64,000 nt of DNA from Triatoma infestans (GCA_011037195.1 JAAEAF010000258.1:326662-390661), one strand, 5' to 3'; positions 11,529 to 22,981 are shown, numbered from the stretch's first letter. Translations and numbers: made by a program. The notes: generated from the letters alone by a model not told the origin.

Positions 11529-11780
11529 ACTCCTTCAACAAGACAACGCACGCAAGGCCGCGCACGACACGTCAAACTTTCTCAGTAATCGAAGATTTGA
11601 ATTTTGAGCTCCTCCTTCACGCATCTCACAACCCAGATTTGGCACTCTCTGATTACTATCTCTTTTGTTCCATGGCCAAATTTTTACATGATAAAAAATT
11701 TACAAATACGGAGAAGGTGCAGGATTTAGTCTTTACGAGAGTAATTACGCAGAATTATGAAATAGAAAAAAAGAAATGAT
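11529..11780 (+). pseudogene. Mariner transposase relic, C-terminal part
   Basis: The frame starts QQDNAR, matching the second catalytic block (HDNARPH) of mariner transposases. Further on it reads NPDLALSDYYLFCSMAKFL, matching YSPDLAPSDYHLF..L..FL with the third catalytic aspartate, then KKFTNTEKVQ. The spacing between the two aspartates is one residue longer than the canonical 34, and the P-H-P-P-Y stretch is mutated. The N-terminal two thirds and both terminal repeats are missing. It is much more decayed than, and not the same subfamily as, the intact copy at 59842-61132. Confidence 0.7.
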
Positions 11781-12194
11781 TTAAATCTAAAGTAGAAAGA
11801 AAAAAAACACGTTCGCACAACCGGTTGTGAACTGGAGTGGAAAAAAGAAATGGGAAAGCTATAGTTTTTAGCGAACTCTGGTTATGAATACAGCAACACG
11901 ACATTATGAATTGCGGCTTGTTGTTTAACATGTCCACAATGATCACAGACGACTATCCACAAAACACTCAAGCTTGGAGAAGTTACCCAGTGTTAACACT
12001 CCAAAAATCACCACGACTACTTAGTCTCACACTCATCGCCAGAGAGAAGATGGCGAAGCCACTATCTTTTAAGATGTGTAGGAGGATTATCTGAACAGTC
12101 TTAAAAAATAGATGCTGTAATAATGGAATGGACGGTGAAGTACGTTAAGATGGAATTTCTTAAAATACGAGGTTTGAGCAACTTGGTAGACGAA
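11781..12194. other. Nothing recognised
   Basis: A 62-codon plus-strand frame at 11906-12094 shows no domain. No repeats were recognised. Confidence 0.35.
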
Positions 12195-12365
12195 AGGAAT
12201 GTTTAATTTTGGTATGAATGGTTTGAGACATAGCAGGGAGCATTAACTATATAGCGGAAAATTATGGATTTGTAAGGATTGGATACTTTGGAGGTTTTAC
12301 CATTTTGTTTGAACCCTAATAGTTCAATACCGTATGCCCAGATTTGTTTAGTAGTAATATAAATT
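12195..12365 (-). pseudogene. Jockey-like LINE RT scrap
   Basis: On the minus strand the frame reads IWAYGIELLGFKQ, then NPYKSIIFRYIVNAPCYVSN. The same order occurs in the Jockey relic at 49945-51047 (LWTYGPELYGSAK ... FQSKILRTIFDAPFYVSN). This is the thumb region after the catalytic palm. Only about 55 codons survive, and no ends could be set. Confidence 0.65.
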
Positions 12366-12384
12366 AGATAAGTCTTTTGCCTCA

Positions 12385-12580
12385 GCATTTATGTGCGCCA
12401 GATTATGTGGAAACTCTCTTACCCTCAACGGGATCGAAATAAAAACGGTTGACCACTTCAAATATCTGGGTTCGATTCTGCAATCGAATGGTTCCTCAAA
12501 AAAAGAAATTAACAAAAGGGTAATGGAAGGACGGAAAGTCATCAGCATGCTGAATTCCATTTTATGGAGTATGTAATGTG
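12385..12580 (+). pseudogene. LINE reverse transcriptase, 5' part of a split relic
   Basis: A 61-codon frame reads LNGIEIKTVDHFKYLGSILQ, then EINKRVMEGRKVISMLNSILWS. This is the 'FKYLGS' motif and following helix of the non-LTR RT thumb. The protein similarity stops at about 12575 and resumes at 13262 after the 600-bp repeat at 12648-13248, so the two pieces are very likely one LINE interrupted by that insertion. It is an endonuclease-RT type LINE, clade not assigned. Confidence 0.7.
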
Positions 12581-12647
12581 TACATCTTTGGGCGAATTAA
12601 TAAATGTAAATTGTATCGAAATATATTCTTGTTATATATATTATGAT

Positions 12648-13248
12648 TGTAATGTAAGGAATTTTTCCAATGTATATGTTTATAAATTGGGGTTTTTTGA
12701 AGGTTGGAAGGCACAAAAGAAACAGTTAGTTGAGTCAGAGATACCTGGCCTACCCCTATCACTATATTTATTTAGGACAAAGGGAATTTCCCTCTTCTCA
12801 TTTTCTCCAGGGTGGAGGTAGAATATATAAGGTGGACCCTTTTAGGAAAGGGGGTCGGTTCAAAATTTGTACTAAAAACAGAGTGAAGTCTGTCATTAGA
12901 AAAAGCCATGTTACAGCAGTGAGTGGTGGAAGTGCCCCAAGAAACCCAACCTTCTTCAAGTCAGAACATATGTAAAATATGTAAGTTTTATAAAAAGCAG
13001 TTTCTCCTAAATGACAAGACACTTATGTTGTTGTATCACAATATTGTATATATTAATTTTTGACATATACTTTTATTTAAATTATATATTTTTTGAATCT
13101 ATATATTTAATTGTTTTTTCATCCTCTCCAACTTCTATATAAACACAGACCTCACGAGATCCCTTTTGAGAATATCCAAATAGAAATTATAATAAGTAAT
13201 TATTAATTAACATATTTAATGTACCCCCCCCATACAAATCATGTTACA
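12648..13248 (+). mobile_element. 600-bp LTR-like repeat (TGTAA...TTACA), copy 1
   Basis: It starts TGTAATG and ends CATGTTACA. The whole length matches 54011-54609 in the opposite orientation (599 bp). Internal blocks such as TCAGAGATACCTGGCC, ATATATAAGGTGGACCC, GAAGTGCCCC and GACCTCACGAGATCCC are shared. The TGTAA/TTACA ends and a TATA-like box near 12823-12833 fit a solo LTR, but no clear target duplication is visible, so a DNA element with short terminal repeats remains possible. It interrupts a LINE. Confidence 0.6.
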
Positions 13249-13261
13249 AGTAATAATATAT

Positions 13262-13546
13262 TAAAGGGAACGAAGAAGCTTATATATAGTGACATAGTAC
13301 TGAATATGATGCTGCATGGGACTCTTGGCTCACAAGAAAAAAGGAAGCTACTATCCACCGAAATGTATTTCCTACGTCGGTGGCGAGAAAGTCTAGACGG
13401 GAGAGAGTAAGAAATGAAGATATTCGATGAAAGAAAAAGAAAGAATGGACGACCAAGACTGGCATGGAAAAAATCTGTCGAGGAAGATATGGTAGGATAT
13501 GGATTGACGGAGGAGGATGTTTTAGACAGAGAGAAATGAAGAACAT
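13262..13546 (+). pseudogene. LINE C-terminal part, 3' piece of the split relic
   Basis: The translation reads KKLIYSDIVLNMMLHGT, KRKLLSTEMYFLRRWRESLD, a stop, RNEDIR, a frame change, then GRPRLAWKKSVEEDM and GLTEEDVLDREK, a stop, and RT. This is the usual tail of endonuclease-RT LINEs ('EM.FLRR..R.SR.DR.RNE.IR', then 'GRPR..W..SV'). The final stop is TGA where W (TGG) is expected. It continues the frame of 12385-12580. Confidence 0.75.
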
Positions 13547-14410
13547 ATTTTTAATTCCTAAATTTTACATTACTGTCCGCACAATGAAGTAGTTTGGCGA
13601 GGAAAACCTCAATCTGGGGGAAAAAAAGTCTTTTGCTGTTCAGCGAGTGTTCAGCTCTGTTGTCTAGGAGTCTCTTAAGCAGCCAGAAACGTTTATTGAG
13701 TTGTGTCATTTGTGAGAATCTTATTGTCAAATTCCAAAAATTTTACTTATATTAAATATTTCATTAAATGGATACCCAAATAAAGTCTAATATATAAATA
13801 TTTAAATTAAAAATTTGTGGAATGGAAAAAAATAAACAATTAAGGACGACATAAATAAAAACATCAACTGGATTTTAAAAAATAAATTATTCAAAATATC
13901 ATAATGATCATGTTTTTTCTTTAAATAAATTTTACTTCAGATTAAAAACCGTAATCCGTAAAAAAAGAAAAAAAAAACCTTTAAGCTTCTTTAGACAGAA
14001 AAGCGCCTAAGCTAATACAGTCATTACATTCTGATGACTAATTCTGTATAATTTTTCCCCTGTCTTAAGCTAAACAGGAATGGGAGAAAATCCTTTAGCC
14101 TAGTTAACACAGATTTCACTAATTGGTACATTTAAGTAAGAGAAATTTCCCAGCTAAGTAATTAGTGTGATGTATAAAACTGTGTTTATTTTTAGCGTTT
14201 GTAAAATTTTAATCTGCAATACAAAGTGTTTTGTTTGTTTTAAGTATTAATATAATTTGTATGTTTATAAAACAATTTATTATTAAAATTATAATATTTT
14301 ATTGCAGTAATTACAAATTTTATATACATATTAATACAAAAGAAAATCCAACACAAATTTTACGTCCTCAATTTAATTTACTATTAAAAAAATTTCTTCA
14401 ATTTCGTGTT
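13547..14410. other. AT-rich stretch, nothing recognised
   Basis: No coding or repeat structure was recognised. The 68-codon frame at 14231-14437 is low-complexity A/T sequence. Confidence 0.4.
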
Positions 14411-14414
14411 ATAA

Positions 14415-14905
14415 GATATTTAGGGTATAAGAGATGACGGGGGTAGGAGAGAAGACGGAGGCTTTGCTTCTCTTGTTTGTTACCACGTCGCGTCATGGAA
14501 GATAGTCAAAGAGTAGAGAGAGATCAGAAACTACTTAATTACAATCATATACTACATTAATTGCAATTGAAATGAAAGATTTCCTGCTGTCGTTAAAGTT
14601 GGACTCGTAGACATAGTGTTTACAAAGTATCATGGCGATCAGCCATATTACCTTCACAGTGGAGAGGTCTCCTACCTATGGTGCGTCATCTATCCTACCA
14701 TAGTAGGAGAGATGGCCAAAAGTAGTGTATTTGTATTCTGTTTCTGGAATAAATGAGAATGTCTTTATTTTGAAAAATAACATTTTTTTGTAAATAATAG
14801 TAGTTGACATATATGTTTTATAAGCATTATCTCTTTAATATATCTCCTATATGCAGGGCATAACATTGAAATATGCGTCATCTCTCCTAGCTTTACCCTA
14901 TATAT
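14415..14905. mobile_element. MITE candidate with inverted ends and inner hairpin
   Basis: The left end reads TAGGGTATAAGAGATGACG. The right end, reverse complemented, reads TAGGGTAAAGCTAGGAGAGA followed by TGACGC. In the middle (14692-14720) the same motif forms a hairpin: CATCTATCCTAC, a short loop, GTAGGAGAGATG. No transposase frame is present, and the target duplication is unclear because the flanks are TA-rich. Confidence 0.4.
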
Positions 14906-15099
14906 AAACTACTATAAAGGTGATATAATTATCGTGTAATAATTTGTCCTTTAATATAATGAATATCACAATTTTTTCAGAATATTACAAATTAATTGGT
15001 TTGTTCCAATAATGCCTCAAACATTGGTGATTGTTCGGAACAAGTGCAATGATGTACATATATGCGTTTCAACAATATTCAATACAATTTCTAGTTAAA

Positions 15100-15770
15100 T
15101 ATTAGATATTACAATTAAAATTCCAAATAGGTTTGTGATCAGTCAGTGCAGTGCAAAGACCAGGGCATGTGCAATCCAAACTGCGTAGACATACGTAGAA
15201 GTCGCATTCAATTGGTTGGCTGCAAGAAAGTTATATAAATTTAATTAAAAAAATAAATAAATAAACAACTTTTCAACAAAAATCAAATTCAAATTAATCA
15301 TAAACCAGTCACAGGCCGCCCTTATATGCAACGATAATCGCAAATCAGTTTAATGGAAGGGAATAGCTAAGTGGTTAGTGTACTGGACTCCCACGCGGAG
15401 GACCCGGGATCGAGCCCAGCTGGGGCTATTCGTAGATTTTTACTTCCTAGGAGCCTCTACAAGCTGCCTGTCCAGTGATAGACAGTGTTGTCTGTAATGA
15501 GAGAACACTGTCCGGAGGCCGCCAGTGTACTGAGAAGGCTCCGGGCCCCAATGACCATAGATGTTGACGCGACTTGAATAAAAAAAAAGAAAAGAAAGAA
15601 ACACAAATCAGTTTGTAACTAAACAGAAATCTAATATGTACGGAGAAATTTGGAAAAGTGAAATTAATATAATTATTATTTAATAAGCAAGCCAGGTTTG
15701 AAGAAAATAAATTGTTAATAGAAGCAAACAGGATTTTGGAATTTGAACTTTATGCACAAACCAATGATTA
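15100..15770 (-). repeat. Dispersed repeat, family C, copy 2, interrupted by a SINE
   Basis: The reverse complement matches 9903-10330 on both sides of the SINE at 15352-15603. The partner copy has no SINE, so it acts as the empty site. Confidence 0.7.
15352..15603 (+). mobile_element. tRNA-derived SINE, copy 2, with target duplication
   Basis: An 11-bp direct repeat CAAATCAGTTT flanks it exactly (15341-15351 and 15604-15614). The A box TAGCTAAGTGG at 15364-15374 fits the polymerase III consensus, and a B-box-like GATCGAGCCC follows. The body includes AGAGAACACTGTC and AGAAGGCTCCGGGC and ends in an A/G-rich tail. This is the most complete of the four copies and defines the family length at about 250 bp. 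Confidence 0.9.
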
Positions 15771-17149
15771 CTGTAATATAAGGGATCATTTATTAATAAC
15801 AGATATTGACTCTCGTTGGCTGTTGTTAGACCAATAGGGTTATTGTATAGAACGTTCACTTTAATGATGCAGACATGTATTAGTTTCCCATTTACTTATG
15901 TAAATATTTTACAATAATTACAATCTAATATCAATAAACTTATATTGAATCAAGTATGTCATGACAGCACGTGAAATAATGATTTAGAATTACTAATTCA
16001 CATTCACTATTTAAGTTTTCACGCTTTACTTACTAATGAGAATATAAGTAAAGAGAAGAGATGGTGAGTAAAGAGAGAGAATGATGGTGTTAGCCTTTGG
16101 TCGATATTAATTTTGTGATCAAGACTTTTATAGAGCGGATTTAGACTCTCGAAGTTTGAAGACTAATAATAGACTCTTGCTTATTTGATTGATGAAGGCT
16201 AATTAAAAACTTGATTGTATTTTTCTTGAAAACTGGTTAAAGACTGATTTAATTCACCAAAATTTGACCCGTATTTATAAAAAAATTACCCTTAGAGCGG
16301 TTTGGGCAGGAGATAGTTGCTTAAACTTGTATGCTGAAGCCTATAAGGCGTGTCAAAATGTGGGGCGGGGGGCACAATACATACTATCACAGTAATAATA
16401 TTTCCTTCGCAACAATGATAATTAGCTAATTTTTAATTTTAAGCTCAAATAATCCTCTCTAAGTTGAACTTACTGTCCCCAATCTAATCAGCAACAAAAA
16501 TATTTTAACACAATATGTGTTATTAACCGATTGATCGTCTAGCTCATTGATGTCAATTTGTTCACAGTTTTCATCTCATAATGTTCCACATATTTTATGT
16601 TTCAGACATCATAGGCTGCTTGCTATTTCATCTCTTAAGAAAAAAAATAAATAAATAAAAAAAAAATAAAAAAAAATAAATAGAACAACCGCTTATTTAA
16701 ATATTAAAAATCCCGACATACTAACCGACATACTGTCGGAGTTTATTTTAAATCCATCTTAATAACTGAGGAAAGAATTAATTGTAAAAAAACCTAGACA
16801 CCGAATTATGATTACGACGAAAAACATTGTGTCCATTCTCCTTGAATATTTGGAGAAATTATTATTGGTAATGGGTCCCTTAATTTTTAATGCAAACTGA
16901 CGTTTTGACCATAAGTTTTTTTTTTTTTAGGATAGTTACTGTTAGTCAACCAGTAAATATCCTGAAGAAGCTTACTGGAATATAGACAGAACATCGATTT
17001 ATATTAAACAATTGGATTTGTTTCAACAGAAGAACTCAGGATTATACTGAGATTATTGCATGACCGCTGAAGTTAAAAGGATCAATATCAGAACAATTTC
17101 TATCTAGTTATATGTTAGAATCAAGGAACTTAAAAAAGTGCTTTTCTCT
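15771..17149. other. AT-rich stretch, nothing recognised
   Basis: No frames above background. A-rich runs occur around 16640-16680. Confidence 0.4.
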
Positions 17150-17556
17150 TAAAAAAAAACAGTGTGAAACACTCACATGACTTTCTCTTGTACCAATTAG
17201 TATATTTAACTGACAAACTTTCTTAAAAGTTGCTAAGTTTACAATGTTTATTTGGTCTGGTCATAAAACAAGGATTTATTTATATACCTGAGCCGCCTAA
17301 TTAGAGCACCCTATATATTAAAATCATCAAAAGTTTGTGCAAATTTAAATTTAAATTAATAGATACAAACCCTCAAAAACCCGCTAAAATCAATTTTTTT
17401 CAGTGAAATTTTGCAAATAACAAATACTAAGTTATTGCTAAGTTACAAATGCAGTAAGCATTTCATGTTAAAAAAATACTATCGTATACTTTATCATTTA
17501 TTAATATCGTTACCTTAAATGAAGTGGTGAGCTACACAGTTACTTGAAATCTCAAA

Positions 17557-18156
17557 ATGAATCTTGAAAAATCGAAAATCATGATATTCAGGGAAAGGAG
17601 CGGTAGACTTAGACATGATGAAATATGGAGATACGGGAGCCAGGTAATTGAAGTAGTAAATTCCTGTAAATATTTAGGAGTGGAACTTAAGCCTTCTTTG
17701 ACATTTAGCCAGTTTTGGAATAGTAAATCTCGTCAAGCTTTGCTTAGCGTTAATACTGTATGGTCGAATTTAATAGCAAAGAAAGATATTCCTCTTTCTG
17801 CAAAGTATGATCTGTTTAAGGTTCTGTATATCGCTCCATCCTTACTTATGGTTGCCAGGTTTGCGGATACCAATGCTCGGACCATACAGAAAGGGTACAG
17901 AGATTTTTTTTCAAGAAGTTGTTCAGGCTTCCTCATAACACTCCAAATTATATGGTTTATATTGAAACAATGTGCACCCCAATTCATGCTTTCACTTTCC
18001 TTCTTTACTTTAAATATATTCGGAGGGTCTTGGGAACAAAAAGAATTCCGTTTAACTAAGTTAGTGGCCCAAGAAATAATAAGAAAGAAAATATCATGGT
18101 TTGAGGAATGGAATGTGTGGTTAAAAAAATTAATTTTAATTTTTGCCTGGACGTAA
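17557..18156 (+). pseudogene. LINE reverse transcriptase, end of palm and thumb
   Basis: The frame begins MNLEKSKIMIFRERSGRL, with VVNSCKYLGVELKPSLTFSQ further on. The first is the 'N..K.K.MIFR..G' strand and the second the 'YKYLGV' motif, both located after the YADD box in non-LTR reverse transcriptases. The apparent ATG is internal to the original protein, because the element is 5'-truncated 40 bases upstream. The frame drifts out of similarity after about residue 110 and stops at 18156. The continuing protein resumes at 18230 in another frame. Confidence 0.7.
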
Positions 18157-18229
18157 ACGCACCGGATAAATGGAAAGAATGTGAAATTGCATTAAAAAAA
18201 AATGGTTAATAGACTTTTATTGTAAGGAT

Positions 18230-18601
18230 CTAAGGAATAAGGCGTTAAAAGGTACATTTCATGGTATTTATCGTCAGCTTTCCTTGGATGTTAATTACCC
18301 GGTAAAGGCTCTAAACACGGAGGATATAGGACTATTAATAAAAATTAGAGGAGAGTTATTAAATTTAAATTATAAGCCTTATATACAGGACAAAATTTAT
18401 TTATGTTCTCTTTGTAATAAAGTAGAAAATGAGGGTGTGTTCCAATTTCTGGGACGTTGTCCTATATTTAATGATAAAAGGTCCAAGTATTTCAATCAGG
18501 AAATAGAGTTCTTGAATGGAGGTGATTGGTGTAATTTAATTAATTTTATAAAAAATGCTTTGTTTTATAGGATCTTTCTAGTGGAAAACTTTAATTTTTA
18601 A
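18230..18601 (+). pseudogene. LINE C-terminal zinc-knuckle region
   Basis: The frame reads FHGIYRQLSLDVNYP, LLIKIRGELLNLNYKP, CSLCNKVENEGVFQFLGRCP and FNDKR. This is the C-terminal cysteine-histidine knuckle of LINE proteins (C-x2-C ... H-x4-C), but the expected histidine is glutamine here. The same segment occurs at 42972-43274 (LFKLRGELLQTDGIP). A frame change separates it from 17557-18156. It ends 220 bases before the element tail, so that interval is the 3' untranslated part. Confidence 0.65.
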
Positions 18602-19370
18602 AGCAGTCTGATTAAATTGTATATATAAATATTTATGTGTACCCATTATAGTATTATATGTATAAATAAGATTATTAATTTTGAATATATGAAAGATTTT
18701 TTGTTTATATTTATACCTGCACTCCTGGCAGAAGCCAAAGCTATGCAAGTAATATGCTTATTATTGTATCTTTGTTGTATTTTCAATGTTTAATAAAGCA
18801 ATTACAATAAAAAAATAAAAAATATCGTAACCTTTTCGAGGAAAATTCCAAATACTCAAAAACTTATAGTGTAAAATCGCACTTCCGGTTAACAGGACTT
18901 TCAAATTTGGAATTGTATCAATGTATTCAATGTTTAATAATATTTAAGTAGGTGTTCGAACCATATATTACGGTGAAATTTTACTTTAAAGAAAAGCATA
19001 ACGCATAACTATTCCCCCCCAAAAAACCTTAAAAAATCAATTTTTCTGGGGAAATGTTGTAAATAAAAGTGATAGATATTTTTGTGTGTAGATCGAATAA
19101 TACGAAGTTTAAAGAAAATCCATTTTAGTGAAAATTGCTCAGTAAATCAGCACTTCCAGTTGACGGATTTTTTCGAAATCTTCTTGTCTGATGCGGTGGG
19201 CAGCATCTAAACGGAATACCAAATTTTCACTTTCTATAATTTTTCATTTATGACATATTTTGTTAAACCCACACCATACGCATATACATATAAACCATTC
19301 GGGAAAATACAATTACGAAATTTGACGCAATCGAAATTTTTTCTCCCCAGCTGTAAGAGAAGAGAGAAAC

Positions 19371-19739
19371 AATTTATTTATAAATATTTACAAGTACAAA
19401 TACAAATAAATGATGCTGCCTTAACTTAGTTAGGTTGCTGAAAACACAGCATACCAATCAATCTAGATAGATATGTAATGATATATCACCGTCTATGGTC
19501 CTTAAATAATCAATGATCATAAATAAAATCAGTGCAATAACAGGTACCTTGCTGATAAAAACAGATTAAAATAGCAATGAGTAAACACTTTGTCGGTTAC
19601 ATGATTAACAAAATATCACACAACGAAACAATATAGAACATGTGATTGTACATATTCATGTCCAATAAAAGTATGACTAGTTAGTCTTCGTCCGTAAAAA
19701 CTATAAAACCATATCCAGACAGATAGGTTAGTCAGTCAA
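19371..19739. other. AT-rich stretch, nothing recognised
   Basis: No repeats or frames were recognised. Confidence 0.4.
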
Positions 19740-21565
19740 TATCTTTTGGAAGGTAGAGAGGAGGCGAGCTGGACGTTAAGTCCCATATACATGGTGCTGG
19801 ATAATACCTAGCGAATCCAATATTATATTTTCCGTTAGGAGCGATTTTCCCTTGCTTTCATGCCAATCTCCTCCAAGTATTTTCCGGTGAATCGCGGGGT
19901 TGTTCCATGGGCTCCAAACCACAGTCCTTTTACTGCAAAATCCCTCTCGCCGAACTCCTCTCGGAACTTTTCTTTTAAAAAAGGGATGCACTTCTCGTAG
20001 ATGCTTTTCTTTTCTTTATCTACGTCTTCTGCTTGATTGGGATTGTTCGACTCAAAGCGGACAGGAGATCAATTATCATGGCCATCCCATTATTTCTTGG
20101 GAAGGCCATTATGTCCGCGTAGCTTGGCGCTCCATCCGTATCGACGCAGTAGACTTCCTCGAAGCACGACATTCCTTTATCTCTGAGCTACCCCAGAATC
20201 CTTCGCTTCACACCATGATGGCGACGTGTGACAAGGAGCATGTTGAACGAGCATTTTCCCAATACGTGGGAAGGGGTTTCCGAATCTCTACCGCATCTGC
20301 GGCAAAGGACTCCAACATCTCCGGCCACTTGTCAGCTTATCCCTGGTACTCCACGAAGAGGAGCTTAGTTCACATTCAGTTTAAGGGCATTGGTCCATTC
20401 TGTTCCTGTGAGGATTTGCTTATCGTAAATATAGGAGTTCGTCTTCGGACTATCTTTAAAATGGAGGGGCCCTACTCCCTGCCATTTGCTATTATTCCAA
20501 TCCTTGAAGGCCTCTTCTCGCAAAGTCGCCTTATTGTCCTTATATTATGCACTTCCTGCAAGCAAATATCTGTCATTCCATGTCTTTCTACGCATTTGGT
20601 TGCTTCCTACGTATAATTAAAAATCGCTTGGAACTGGGAATCAGTTACTCTTGCAACTCTTTGGGCGATGGACCAATGCTGCAGGGGAGCTTCCCACCGG
20701 CAACAGAGTACTCCTAAGCCTCGAAACCGCCTTGGGGCGTAAAACATTGCGAAAGCGGTGTTAGCAGGTAGCCCTAAAATTCCATCAAGGGTTGCATGGC
20801 CCAGCTTTACCAGAGCTGCGGTCTGGAGCGGATATACCAACGTAGGAAAAATATATTGGTTGACTATATTCAATTTCTGCTCTGGCTTTAGTAGGCCGGA
20901 CGTTATTAGCTTATTGAGATTTTCATTTAATTTGGTCACAGCACTACCATTGAACAGCAGCTCACCCTCAAATGTGCAGCCCAAGTACTTAACCGTATCC
21001 TCACCACAGATTGAATCAATTTGTTGGCCGTTCTTAAGAGAAAGCGTAGCTTGGAGAAGTTCGCCGTTCTTTATTACCATCGAGGTACTTTTAGAGGGTT
21101 CACGGAGAGTCCAATTTCCTCAAAAATCCTCTGCACACAATTGATTACTCTCTCAGCAGCCTCCTCATTTCCGGCGGATACTACCTGATCGTCTGCAAAC
21201 CCTGTAAGCACAATAGGGTCCTGGTCTTCACTCAATTTGTAGCCAAAATGCTTTGCGAACTCAGAATCGCAAACTTCTCTATAGAGATGGTCGATTGAAA
21301 GATTAAATAATGTTGGTGACAGTGGGCCACCTTGGGGAACACCTCTGAGGACCCTAATTGACCCTGTCTTGTTTACACCAGCAGAAATAGAAATCTTGTT
21401 GTCACATAGAAGAGCACCTATTAGGTCTTTCAGATTTGGGGAGATGCCTCTACCCTCTAAGGTTTTTCTAATGTGATCGTGGCCGACGTTATCAAAAGCA
21501 GCAGTTATATCCAGAAAAGCCAGCGCACAATTGTCTTTCTTGCTTCTTACGTCCTTGAGTATAGA
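19740..21565 (-). pseudogene. R2-clade LINE relic: RT, zinc knuckle, endonuclease
   Basis: From 21560 down: LAFLDITAAFDNVGHDHI (RT motif A), VLRGVPQGGPLSPTLFNLSI (motif B), GFADDQVV (catalytic FADD at 21188-21199), FEEIGLSVNP, then a frameshift near 21080 and a 157-codon frame (20607-21080) with TVKYLGCTFEG and LLKPEQKLNIVNQYIFPTL. After further frame breaks come CRRCGRDSETPSHVLGKC (C-x2-C-x8-H-x4-C), RRHHGVKRRIL, ADIMAFPRNNGMAMIIDL and FAVKGLWFGAHGTTPRFT. This order, with a restriction-like endonuclease after the knuckle, is that of R2-type elements. It is 5'-truncated and not inside rDNA. Confidence 0.85.
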
Positions 21566-22589
21566 TTATTTTAAAAAAACACAACCATTTTTTATTAATA
21601 ATTCTAAATCAATAATTTTAAAAGAAAAACTTTACTTTTTTATGATGTAATTAGTTTTTACTATGTGCTATTTTAAACGCCTATCCTAATCATGAAGTAT
21701 TTGTTTTTGAAGTTTATTATCTCTCAATACTTTAAATTGTATTAGTGCTAATCAGGCGACATGACAAAATTCTTTAACTTAATTAACCTTTAGAATAAGA
21801 CTGACATAACATTTTAGAGAAGGAGTAAAACTTCCTAAACTTTGTTCTTTAATAAACTTTATCATCAAACTAAACCATTAAAACAGTTAATAAATCCCTA
21901 GTATTTGAATGACGTTTAATTTTGTAAAAAGAAACCTAAAGAATGTTTTTTTTTTAGAAACGCTGAATTTTTAACCAAGCTCAACCTTTTGTGGCAATGG
22001 AACTCAGGTTAAATTTCTTACCATTGTGCAAATAGTCTTGTTTCTATTCACGTAGCGGCGCCCCACATAGAGTGTTTTAAGGTAAATGGAATTTGCACAG
22101 CTTAAGTTCAGTTTATAGCGTGCATATTTTATAAAAATTTACTTAGATGGCAGGTGTTTTTTAAAAATATAAATAATCTGATGTAAAACATTGAAAATAA
22201 ATACAAATTAATCAAGAAATTCTCTTTAAAATTGCAACATTATATTTAGTTGGGCTGCGTTATAAAAATGATGCTGGGGATTGTAGTTGTATATCTGAGC
22301 GGCCTTATGTTGTACGCTCTAAGTCAACACTCAAAATTAAAATCAATTGATTGATAAAATATTTCAAATAAAAGTGATAGGTATGTGTATCGCAGCATTG
22401 TAGTGGAAGAACGAAATGGAAAAATAATAGTTTTGGAAAATAGTTTTGTGAAAATTAGATAGTTCAAACAGTGTATGGGATAGAGCCAGGTATACTACAA
22501 TCTAGGTCAATGCAAACCAAGAGACAAAGGCGCAAGAATCCGTTAAATTAATACAATGCCACTTGGCCAACTGTTTTGTTAGAGAGGGC
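21566..22589. other. AT-rich stretch, nothing recognised
   Basis: No coding signal. A slightly GC-richer patch lies at 22050-22085. No repeat partner was found for most of it. Confidence 0.4.
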
Positions 22590-22981
22590 ATTCCTTCAGG
22601 ACAGTCTGCATTCTACTTTCAAAGCCAGGACACTTGCTTCAGGAATCGCTCTCTTAAACTAATGCCAGTAATAGAGACACGCCTTTATTCTAGATCATTT
22701 ATTAAGACAGTTTTGTTGTAGACAACGCGGGGAACACATCAGAACTATGCCAGTTTAAGTTATAAGAGTTTATTCCAATTAAATTCAGTATAATTATAAG
22801 CAGATTATTGTGATATTTTAAAGTAATTTAATTTCACTTAGAGAATATATCTATTTTAAAAACAGTGTGAACTCTTGATTATTTCTAATACTTCACTCTT
22901 AAACATATATATTTACAAGCCCTTTTACAAAACTGCTCGAGCTACTACAAACATTAAACACAACATCACAATAACATTTCA
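22590..22981 (+). mobile_element. LTR fragment (family B)
   Basis: It shares CATTCCTTCA(A/G)GACAGT, CAGTTTAAGTTA, AGAGTTTATTCCAA, ACAAGCCCTTTTACAAAAC and the ATTTCA end with 57156-57660. The 5' part is rearranged and has an extra copy of the CTCTTAAAC block. Its own TG start could not be placed. Confidence 0.55.

Larger units (their letters stand above)
17517..18820 (+). mobile_element. 5'-truncated LINE with target duplication
   Basis: AATATCGTTACCTT (17503-17516) and AATATCGTAACCTT (18821-18834) form a 14-bp target duplication with one mismatch. The 3' end carries AATAAAGCAATTACAATAAA and an A-rich tail. The insert holds only the C-terminal part of the LINE protein and lies inside a family F repeat. 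Confidence 0.85.
17150..19370 (+). mobile_element. Hairpin-ended repeat (family F), copy 2, split by a LINE
   Basis: The 5' part (17150-17516) has an A-run, GTGTGAAACACTCACA and ACTTTCTCTTG. The 3' part (18821-19370) resumes with AAAATCGCACTTCCGGTTAA and ends near GTAAGAGAAGAGAG. Removing the LINE at 17517-18820 leaves an element of about 900 bp. Confidence 0.65.

Noticed and set aside
19900..20616. A 238-codon plus-strand frame
   Set aside because: It is antisense to the R2-like relic, whose minus-strand translation carries the RT, knuckle and endonuclease motifs.
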